From assembly GCF_019059575.1 (NCBI RefSeq), contig NW_024881860.1, positions 372,001-436,000 of the forward strand: a stretch of 64,000 nt of DNA, written 5' to 3'. The translations under genes and the position numbers were made by a program. Of this stretch, positions 32,801 to 64,000 are shown piece after piece. Position 1 is the first letter of the stretch. Each line of letters opens with the position of its first letter. The notes under the pieces were generated by a model. It saw only the letters and a program-made list of their open reading frames with translations, made no database searches and was not told the origin of the DNA. The DNA is from Amphibalanus amphitrite. Taxonomy: Eukaryota; Arthropoda; Thecostraca; Balanomorpha; Balanidae.

Positions 32801-34016
32801 CTCGAGGGCAGCTGTCACGTGCAATGGGAGGGCTGGTCCTTGGGTACAAAAACGAAATACGCGCTGGGTATAATAAGCGGCTGGTCGACGCTGGTGGTTC
32901 AACCCAAAGGTGACCGAACTTAATTACTTAACCGGACTTCCCAAAAAAAAAAGTTGAGTGGTTCTACAAAACCACTGCCACTCATTTCTGCATAAATTCA
33001 GACTAACCGAAATACATAGTCATATTTGTCCTTACACAATCTCAAACCGGGCTTTATCCATCGTCTGATGACCGGCGCTCTCCTCACGGAGAAACATTTC
33101 GCTGTTAAGTGTTACATGCTGTTATTTCTTAGTAAGGAAGACATCTCTCATCGCGAGCATCGGTAAAAACGGTAAGACACGGGATACGACACGATCTTGG
33201 GGAATTGATGGCTTGTAGTTGTGTCTGCAGTACACGCGTCTGCTGGATACAGCACCGCGAACAACACATACCACGGCGTCGGGGGCAAGGCCTGGTCGGG
33301 GGAGTTGTCAAGCACACGCTGGCACAAACATCGTGAGATTAGCTTTGGGGTGTTTGGGTGTTCGCGCACAACATGTTACTATGTGAGATATGCACGAGAA
33401 CTAACGCATACCTACCTATAGGTAATGTTTTCGAATTTGGATAGACGTTGAACATATACGTAGTTATGTACCTATATGCAAGGCATAAACGTACAGTTAC
33501 CGATACACTGTACAGTTATGTAAATATCCTAAGCTGCAATCGTGCTGTCATGAAGATGGCTGTATTTGTGTTCCAGATACTGTGAGCCTATTTACCGACG
33601 CCACTATGACATAAAAATATCATCCAGACAGCTCCCAGAGAAAACTTCGATTTCCAAAATAAAACGTTTGTCAGTTATCCGCACCAGGGACAAGAACGAT
33701 CCATCCCATCCGTAAATCAACTACCTCGAATAAGCCATGCTACATGACACCAGTCAGCGTCTTATCCTGTGTTTATTTATCAACATTAACGACGCTGTCG
33801 AATTCCAATGGCATGAAACCGACACCAAACTGCGCAATAGTACACAGAACGAACTGTCCAAGACGTCCAGTTCCGGGGAAGCACACCCATTCAATGGCAC
33901 CAGACTTGCTCCAGCGGCCGAGATTCCCTGCCCGAGTGACGTCACACCACTTCCCTCCTGATGACGTCACCGCTCTGAAATCCCGGGGCGTCGTGTCCCA
34001 AACACCGCTGAGTTTG
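29820..34016. other. No gene recognised
   Basis: Mostly AT-rich intergenic DNA with a GC-rich patch at about 31330-31720 and another at 32060-32400. Minus-strand open frames of 122 codons (30072-30440) and 180 codons (30800-31342) have no recognisable motif and no splice context that I could establish. Confidence 0.4.
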
Positions 34017-34050
34017 TATAAAGTGTTGGTCTCGGACGGCGACACCAGTA
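34017..34050 (+). promoter_or_regulatory. TATA box and initiator of the mucin-like gene
   Basis: TATAAAG at 34017-34023, with an initiator-like CCAGTA at 34045-34050 whose A is 30 bp from the first T of the TATA box. The ATG follows about 38 bp later, giving a short leader. Confidence 0.65.
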
Positions 34051-34084
34051 CGCTGAGTTGCGGACGAAGTGAGAGGTTCGCATC

Positions 34085-35710
34085 ATGGGGACGTTAGTGT
34101 GGACAGTGTTACTGTTGGTCGGTGGAGGGAGTGCGTCAGTTATGTTCCCTGTGCGCCGACCGCCGCCGCCGCCGCCGGTACCGGTACCGGTGCCACAGTC
34201 GGTCGCGTCCCAGGGAGTGGAGCTGACGGCGCGACTGAACCGCCTGGAGCAGGCCGTGGCGATGCACCACGCGGCCGCCGACCGCCATCTGGAGGCCATC
34301 ACCGCTCACCTGGCGACGCTGGCCGGGCCGCAGCGGCGCGCCGAGCAGCTCCAGCGCCAGCGCCGCCAGCAGCTGCTCGAGGAGCGCCAGCGCGCCGAGC
34401 GGCGCCGAGCTGACGCAGCGCTCGGCCGGCTGGTGGCGGCCGTCAGCGCGCAGACCCGCGCGGTGGCGGCGCTGGGAGCTGCGCTGCCGGGCCGGGCGCT
34501 GGCGGCGGCGCTGGCCGAGAGCGGCGCTGAGCTGCGGCGGGCGCGACAGCAGGCCGCCGAGCGGCACCGTCAGTTGACCGGTCAGATAGCAGAGCTGAGC
34601 CGCCGGACAGAGCAGACCGCCGCCGGTGTCAGCGCGCAGAGCGCCGCCCTGGAGGGAGGACTCACACGGCTGGAGGCACGGCTGGCCGAGACTGCCGAGT
34701 CCTCAGCCGACACTACCGCCATTCTGGAACATCTCACCGCTGTGCAGAGAGCAATCGAAGGCTTCCTCCCGGCACTGGACGAGCGAGTGGCGAGTGCGAA
34801 CGATCAGAGTGCGCGGCGCAGCGAGCGGTTAGCAGCGGCGGTGGCTGAGAGTCGAGCGGCGCTGGAGGGGCGGCTGGAGGCGGCCGTGGAGGGTATTGGT
34901 CGACTCCGAGACGGTCAAACGCTGCAGGCGGAGAGTCTGGAAGAGGCTCTGACGGTGCTCGGCACACTGACGGAGGGACAGACAGCCAGCAACAGCTCAG
35001 TGCCGACGACAGAGCCGCATAGAAAACTAACAACGTCACAGCCGCCTACGGAAGTGACAACCGCACAGCCGCCTACAGAGCTACGTACGACACTTACCCC
35101 ACCAACGACACAGCCGCCAACAGAACCGCCAACGACGCAGCCGCCAACCGAACTACCAACGACACAGCCGCCAACAGAAGTACCAACGACACAGCCGCCT
35201 ACAGAACTACCAACGACACAGCCGCCAACAGAACTACCAACGACACAGTCGCCTACAGAGCGAACGACGCCACAGCCGCCTACAGAACCAACGACGTCAC
35301 AGCCGCCTACAGAACCAACGACGTCACAGCCGCCTACAGAACCACCAACGACACAGCCGCCTACAGAACCACCAACGACACAGCCGCTAACAGAGCTGCC
35401 AACGACACAGCCGCCCACACCAACGACACAGCAGCATACAGTACCAACGACACAGCCCCTTACAGAACTACCAACGACACAGCCGCTTACAGAGCGAACG
35501 ACACTGCCGCCTACACAACTACCGACCACAAAACCGCCTACAGAACTACCAACGACACGGCCCCCTACAGAACCACCAGCAAGTTCACCAACACCGTCGC
35601 GACAAACTGAAGTCAGCACTGTCAGGACCACGGCCAAGCCATTCAGCCTCCTGGACGCGTTTCTGCAAACGCTGCGCGAAAAGCAGGAGCGTCAAAGGAA
35701 CAAGTTGTAG
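34085..35710 (+). CDS. Secreted Ala/Arg/Glu/Gln-rich (probable coiled-coil), mucin-like protein, single exon
   Basis: 541 aa, family not recognised. Residues 1-19 (MGTLVWTVLLLVGGGSAS) look like a signal peptide. A Pro run and VPVPVP follow (26-37). Residues about 45-290 are Ala/Arg/Glu/Gln-rich with heptad-like spacing (LTARLNRLEQAVAMHH), suggesting a long coiled coil. Residues about 300-505 are about two dozen variants of an 8-residue TTQPPTEL unit, a likely O-glycosylated stalk. The C-terminus is basic (FLQTLREKQERQRNKL). High third-position GC in the coiled-coil part, a clean TATA box, poly(A) signal and no stops support a real gene. Intronless structure is unlike its neighbours. An extracellular structural, adhesive or mucus role is inference. 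Confidence 0.82.
   Translation: MGTLVWTVLLLVGGGSASVMFPVRRPPPPPPVPVPVPQSVASQGVELTARLNRLEQAVAMHHAAADRHLEAITAHLATLAGPQRRAEQLQRQRRQQLLEERQRAERRRADAALGRLVAAVSAQTRAVAALGAALPGRALAAALAESGAELRRARQQAAERHRQLTGQIAELSRRTEQTAAGVSAQSAALEGGLTRLEARLAETAESSADTTAILEHLTAVQRAIEGFLPALDERVASANDQSARRSERLAAAVAESRAALEGRLEAAVEGIGRLRDGQTLQAESLEEALTVLGTLTEGQTASNSSVPTTEPHRKLTTSQPPTEVTTAQPPTELRTTLTPPTTQPPTEPPTTQPPTELPTTQPPTEVPTTQPPTELPTTQPPTELPTTQSPTERTTPQPPTEPTTSQPPTEPTTSQPPTEPPTTQPPTEPPTTQPLTELPTTQPPTPTTQQHTVPTTQPLTELPTTQPLTERTTLPPTQLPTTKPPTELPTTRPPTEPPASSPTPSRQTEVSTVRTTAKPFSLLDAFLQTLREKQERQRNKL
35030..35575 (+). repeat. 24-bp coding minisatellite (TTQPPTEL units)
   Basis: Tandem 24-bp units with core ACGACACAGCCGCCTACAG encode the Thr/Pro repeat of the mucin-like protein. 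Units differ mostly at the last two codons (EL, EP, EV, ER). Confidence 0.92.
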
Positions 35711-35859
35711 CGCTGTCACGCACAAGGGGAGGGGCACTCAATAACGTCCTGTGATATCGTTGATATTGTTATCTTGCCGCTGTCGCACAGGCTGTCGGTG
35801 TAAAAAGTTATCGGCTGTACCATGTGTGTAGTTGTTTGTGAATATTGTGTTATTGTATC

Positions 35860-35865
35860 AATAAA
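35860..35865 (+). terminator. Poly(A) signal AATAAA of the mucin-like gene
   Basis: AATAAA 150 bp after the stop codon, followed by a TTGTGG-type G/T-rich stretch. Confidence 0.75.
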
Positions 35866-37204
35866 ATATTGTGGAAGAGTCAGCAGTTGGTACTTGGTAG
35901 CACGAGGACATAAAAAAACTGTCCGGCCGTCGAGCGTGATGAGCATTCATAAAAGCACACCACAAACTTTGGAGCGATTCAGAGACGGTAATTCATAAGG
36001 GTGGCATGTATTTCGCACACACTACACATTGATAACAGCGCCTCAGTTGGGCGTCGTAAATAGCCACGAGGCATGGAATGGCTCGATATTGTTCCACGTG
36101 CAAACCATACCTCTCCATTGCAACAGTATTACCCTGACGCACAGGCGAAACGCAACAACGCCGACAAACATAGGATTGTCGCACACAAATAGACGTATTC
36201 AAATACAGATCTAAAATGTGTACGCATGGTAAAACATTGGCTAGCGTACACACGCATTAGACTATTGGAACATAATCGTAGGTTCATGTGGCGCTATTCC
36301 GGTAGATGGCGACCATCCAATACTATAAAATCTGGATACATATCAGCACTATCGGGAGGGCAGCACATCTCCCCGATCCGCTCAGAAAGACAACAGCCGA
36401 GGTCGGTTCATGGCGCCGAGGCGCGCCGCTGCGACGGTCACACTCCCCGCACGGCTGAGGGCGCCATCACCAGGCGCCACGCACTCAGCGAGGGTGAGGA
36501 ATGATCCTTGTAGCACCATTGGGTACCCCATCCCCGCCCCAACCGTATTCCCCGGCTCCGAACCATTCCAACCCGTCCATCTAGACCCAGCGAGCAGACG
36601 GAGCCTCCGCGATTATACCGCCCGCAAACGAAGGAAAGCCCGACCTCCGTCAGTCTCCAAGGGTGGGCAATGCTCGCACCATCCGTAGACCTTCCGAAAC
36701 CCGCACATAGACCGAGATTCAGACCGCCGCCACCCGGGTGCGTCTCCGGCGCTGACCAGCCAGCCCAGCCAGCCGTCCAGTAGCTCGGGAATGCTCAGGA
36801 CTAACCCGAGCTAGGAACCAGCCACTGGGTATCTAGATAGGTATCTGACCAGCGCGGCGGAGAGATCCTGGGGTGACCATGAGATCATCTCTCATACTGC
36901 TCGATTTGTTTGATCAGTGAGTGACGTTCTATCCCGTCCCACCCGTTCGCTCCCGACACGATGTTCTCACAGACCCAGAGATGCGACTATGACGAACGGA
37001 CATTGATGGTCTAGTGTGATTTCCTTCCTCTTCTTTTATCAACGCCCCACACACCGATGAGAGAAACAGCCCACTCTCGGTGAATCATTGCACTGGGGCC
37101 GGCGGCAGAACGAGCAAGCGGGCGCCACTGGCGTATCGAGCAGTCTGGCAGCTACTGAGGTGGCCTACACGCCCGCACACTCACACACTGGCGGCCGCGG
37201 CGGT
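35866..37204. other. Intergenic region between convergent genes
   Basis: Separates the plus-strand mucin-like gene from the 3' end of the minus-strand ORP gene. No gene recognised; the right part is presumably ORP 3' UTR. Confidence 0.5.
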
Positions 37205-60078
<22,874 letters not shown>

Positions 60079-60741
60079 CTGAAATACAGACAGGCAGCGG
60101 TGTGAGAGAATAGTAGTGTGCGACAGTACTAATACATAAAAAGATACAGGAAGACGCCGCAGTTCAAGCATAGTGCTGAGAGAAATTAACACATAAAGGT
60201 CGCGGTAATTTGAGCTAAACGCGCAAATCGCTGAAACAAGCCTATTCATGTTAGCATTCCAATTTCATTTTCAAGTTAATACAGCGTAAGCCTACGACAC
60301 CTCAACTGATACTAAGCGCGTGTACTGTACCTATTGCACGCAGGAACCACCACGCGGTACACAGACGCGAACATGCAACCGGAACCGGGCGTGTTTCAAA
60401 ACTGCAGTGCAGCATCTTTAGTGTGGCACACCCCAGCAAAGCGACCATCACGAGCCACGTCAGCAGATCTTAAATGATTGTCAGACGATCTCAGAGACCG
60501 AATTGAAAGAGGTCCATTCAGACGAGTGGGCAGTGAACCTCCTACAAGGAGAGCTTTCGCTCAACAAGGCGCTCTCTTTGAGGCAGATCACGCTATAAGA
60601 CAGAGAGCTTTGTAGTGGCTGCAAACCGGCAGTTCAACATCTGAGACCTCTTGACTTCTCTGTATTTCTGATTTCACATCATCATCAAATCATTGCCATC
60701 CATTCAATCACGTCATCAGTTTCGGTTTCGTTTGTTCTAAC

Positions 60742-61436
60742 CAGGCATCGGTAAAATCCTTTTTGAAAGGATTGCATTCCCAATCCACATTCCTAGTGCC
60801 GAAGTGGATTGCATTCCTACCCGCAATCCCCTTTTTCACTTGGATTGTGATCAAATCCGCATTTTTTTTTTTGCAATCCTGTTGTATTATTATGTGCACT
60901 AGTGGATCTGGGGGAGGGAGGGGGCATAGGGCCGTGCCTCCATCCCCAAATCACCCATTTCTAGTACCTAGTCTTGCGAGTAATTCCTATCTAAAGCACA
61001 GGTATTTTATGGGAAATATTTTTTGCCTAAAACACCCCCACATTTAAACCTCTACCCAACCAGTGTTTTATATTTCTAAAACTCGCCCTCAAATACGTAA
61101 TTTTGCCCTTCCTATGTAGTTCATCAGCGTAGGTATATTATTTTGAGCGTTTAAATTAAAAACGTTTAAATTATTTCAAGTTTCGATGTAAAGCCCTTGA
61201 TAGCAAAGTACATTAAGCCGATGAAGCCGATCTCATAATTTTCAATCGCAACAAACCATTTCAAAGCACTAATCAAACACAATCCGGATTGGATTGCAAA
61301 AATTGGAAGTATGATGCAATCCAATCCGCAATCAAACCCTGTTTTTTGGAATTGATTTCAAATCCAGGTGCAATCCACCAAAAAGGAATGCAATCAGGAC
61401 TTTGCAATCCTGCAATCACAATCCTACCGATGCCTG
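60742..61436. mobile_element. hAT-type MITE with 8-bp duplication
   Basis: Ends CAGGCATCGGTA and TACCGATGCCTG, flanked by a perfect 8-bp duplication GTTCTAAC (60734-60741 and 61437-61444). Both subterminal regions are packed with GGATTGCA/TGCAATCC words. 695 bp, non-coding. Confidence 0.9.
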
Positions 61437-61444
61437 GTTCTAAC

Positions 61445-63600
61445 TAATTCAGCTAAACGATAGCAAGCGCTGGATAAGCAGGTAGACGGACCGAACTCCA
61501 GAATAAGTAGCAGCAGCAATATTGATGATTCGTCGAACTCGCTAAGCCAGTCTGATCAGTCGGTCGACAGGTAATGGGATGTTTTCGGGCGAAACTGTCC
61601 CCGCTGGGCGCTGGTAACAACAGCCACCGATATTCAGACCTCGCGACACCAGCCAATCCACTCATTCAGACCGGCATGGTGCGATATGCCGATAGTGAAC
61701 AGCTCAAAACCGGTTCATACAACTCAGAGCCAGAAATAATTAATGTGGGAATGCAGCGATGCGTTACAACTGGGGTTCCATTATTTATGATCAGCTGTAT
61801 CAATATTGATGCCGTCATTCAGACTGTAATGCTCTACCATTTCAGTGTCACCCGCACTGAAAATCCCACCAATAACGCGTCTAACCGACCGTTCAGCCCG
61901 GCTTTAATACCAAGCCGCCGCGGTATTGGCCATCATATGGCGATCTCGACCCACATTAGACCGGCCCTACCAGACCAAACCAGATGAGAGCAGACCAGAC
62001 CAGTCTCTGTAGGCAGCGTCGGTGGCGGCACAATTACCGGTGAACCGCCTCCGGCCATTAGCGGCACCTCCTCGGCCGGCGGCGGTAACACAGGGTTATC
62101 CTTCCCTCTCTCCAGGGCAGAGGGGAGGGGGGGACGGACGTGACGTGACCGTGTCGATCGCGTGCCGCCCCTGTAAACAGGTGCATTGATTCTGCGGCCG
62201 CCGCCGAGCAGTTATCCCGGTGACAGTCAGGGAATTGGAGGGGACGGGAGGGGAGGGCAGGTGCAGTGTGGCAGGTCACTGCACACTGCACAGCAGAAGG
62301 CGCCCTTTAGCGGACGGTATAGGGTACAGATGAGAGGTAGGTTGGACGAATAGCGGTCACCCTAGACCACAAGAGCCAGAGATTCCAGTAGCACATCCAG
62401 TATAGAACCAAGCGAATCAGCAAATAAAGCGCGAGCCACATCTGGATTGTAGCGACCTTCAGCTGCGGGATTGTGGCCAAAGACCCACAGCGCGCGGTGC
62501 TGGACTGGTTCGACCGAGAGACCCAATGCGGTGACCTGAAAGACCAGCAACCGATTGGTGGGACCGGCTGGTTGGCAGTTTGCCAGCTGGGCTGCAGATC
62601 TCCACAGGCTCTGAATATGCAAATACTGCGACGTGTGGTCACACGTCAGACTTACGCCCTGATGCCGAGGGCGCGGCGGGCAGCTACAACGGTCCGCCAG
62701 CAGCGCAGACTGATCAGGGGACCGGCTGTGCGGAGATGGGGAGGGGGGGACATGTGAAGGCGACGACGGGATGACCCAGGCATGTGCCGTGCAGAGGCGT
62801 ACTCAGACTGCAAATTCAACTGAGATGCCGGTGAGTGGGAGGAAGGATAGAGGCGGATTGGTCGGCGGAGAGATAGAGTCGAAGCCCGAAGGATCGGAAC
62901 AAAAATCAACGGGATGAGCATTACGCTACATTTCGAGAGAAAAAGGATGGACAGTGGACACTGACCGAGCCAGGCAGGAGGGGTAGGCAGGGGAGATAAA
63001 TGATGTGATTTATAACATCCGACACCCCCAGCCGGGCCCCTGTCCGCCCGGGCGTGTTCCGATGCGCCGCTCCCTGCTGACGAAGCCACAGGTCAGCTGC
63101 GGAGCGGGCGCCGCGGCTCATCCCCGCCCTCCTCGGCCTCTGTTCGACATAGTCCGAGCATCGACCGGTGAGGTGGCGTGTCCGATGATAGTGGAGCGGC
63201 TGGCGCAGCTCGGCCCGCGCAGAGGACGGAGTTAGAGGTGGCAGGGACAAGGAACAGAACCCTGCCGCTCCCCAGTCCACCACTGTTCTGACAGTCGTGC
63301 CAACACCTCCAAACTTCATTACAAATGAATCTAGCGACCGACAGCCGTCCGAGACCGTACTGAACCAATCATCACAGGTCATCACACCGGGCGACCAACT
63401 AACCGAATCCGAGGCAGCAATCACCGCAGTGCTCCGCGGCGTACTAACGATGATGAAAGGATGCTACTCGTGCCGACAAGGCAATGAGTACAGGGGTTGG
63501 ATAAAATTGCGAGGGGTCGAGCAGAATGATCGAAGAGTCAGCGGACAAAGAAGTCAGGCAGGGTTCACGCGGGATAGGCAGAACACCGCGCTGCATTAGT
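61445..63600. other. No gene recognised
   Basis: GC-rich patches (62020-62290, 63000-63240) with several short overlapping ORFs lacking motifs. This would be the intron or 5' region upstream of the ORP exons. I looked for PH-domain or ankyrin-repeat exons on the minus strand and found none. Confidence 0.4.
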
Positions 63601-63884
63601 TACCGCGCTGCTGCCGCGTGGAACCGGTTGCCGCCGGCCGTCAGGGAGCAGCCCACGCTGACCGCGTTTCGCCGCGCAGTGGCGGCCAGCGAAGCCTGAG
63701 GTCTTAGGGTGCTGTGTTTTATTCCGGTTTTAGTGCAATTAGTTGTCTTATTTTATCTGCCAGTGCCTATTGCCTTCTTGCATTTTACTGTATTGTGCAT
63801 GACGCTGAATCCTGAAAAACCATGTTATGTGGATGGATTTTAGATCAATACATACATACATACATACATACATACATACATACA
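63601..63884 (+). mobile_element. 5'-truncated LINE: reverse-transcriptase ORF end, 3' UTR and (ATAC)n tail
   Basis: 33 codons ending TGA (63697-63699) read YRAAAAWNRLPPAVREQPTL then TAFRRAVAASEA. WN.LP..VR....L..F+ is the usual C-terminal motif of Jockey/CR1-like non-LTR retrotransposon ORF2. A 150-bp UTR follows, ending in an (ATAC)n microsatellite at about 63848-63884, a typical LINE terminus. Confidence 0.8.
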
Positions 63885-64000
63885 ACACTTTTACAGAGTT
63901 CGCAAGGACAGGGGTAAGGCGTAGGGGTTACAGGGCTGAGAGGGGTAAGGAAATGTTCACAGGGAGGTCAGGTAGGACTAACGTCAACGAACGGAGGAAT

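Noticed and set aside
34915..35637. 240-codon minus-strand Gly/Val/Cys frame
   Set aside because: Antisense of the TTQPPTE repeat region.
60079..64000. Upstream ORP exons (PH domain or ankyrin repeats)
   Set aside because: No minus-strand segment with a recognisable motif and correct splice phase was found; the gene probably extends beyond the window.

Overview
This window is eukaryotic nuclear DNA from an arthropod. The best evidence is a spliced cuticular-protein gene with a Rebers-Riddiford (chitin-binding type 4) domain; GT-AG introns, very long (CT)n/(GA)n tracts and a dense load of DNA transposons fit a crustacean-type genome, but the species cannot be named from this sequence.

Genes. 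(1) Minus strand, 12300 to 5435: a multi-exon gene of unknown function, whose exons join in frame except for one apparent frame break in the 11475-11850 exon; its 5' end was not found. (2) Plus strand, 18658-25447: a four-exon secreted cuticular protein (628 aa) with signal peptide, His-rich segment, RR domain and a long Glu/Pro/Thr/Arg-rich tail. (3) Plus strand, 34085-35710: a single-exon secreted protein (541 aa) with an Ala/Arg/Glu/Gln-rich, probably coiled-coil region followed by a mucin-like TTQPPTE repeat, with TATA box, initiator and poly(A) signal. (4) Minus strand, 60078 to 37205: the complete lipid-transfer (ORD) domain of an oxysterol-binding-protein-related protein most like ORP1/ORP2 (OSBPL1A/OSBPL2), in ten exons joining with consistent phase; exons upstream of the ORD were not found.

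Mobile DNA occupies much of the rest. At least six TTAA-type (one CTAA) terminal-inverted-repeat elements share an unusual architecture: TIR beginning CCC, G-run/C-run hairpins just inside the ends, AGGTCA half-sites, and in several copies an internal palindrome around TCGAATGATAT. Two copies of a 1.3 kb element have perfect 9-bp target duplications. Several hAT-type elements have 8-bp duplications, including a nested set at 45.5-52.2 kb where a 6.66 kb hAT-type insertion contains a 4.26 kb element with a 9-bp duplication, itself containing two MITEs. A 3' LINE end lies at the right edge. (CT)n/(GA)n tracts of up to about 1 kb occur four times.

The most unusual pattern is that four separate exons in two unrelated genes have their exon/intron junction copied into a tandem minisatellite in the adjacent intron, so the introns carry arrays of decoy splice sites. 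The most striking mobile-element signal is the TTAA family carrying clustered nuclear-receptor half-sites and G/C hairpins.
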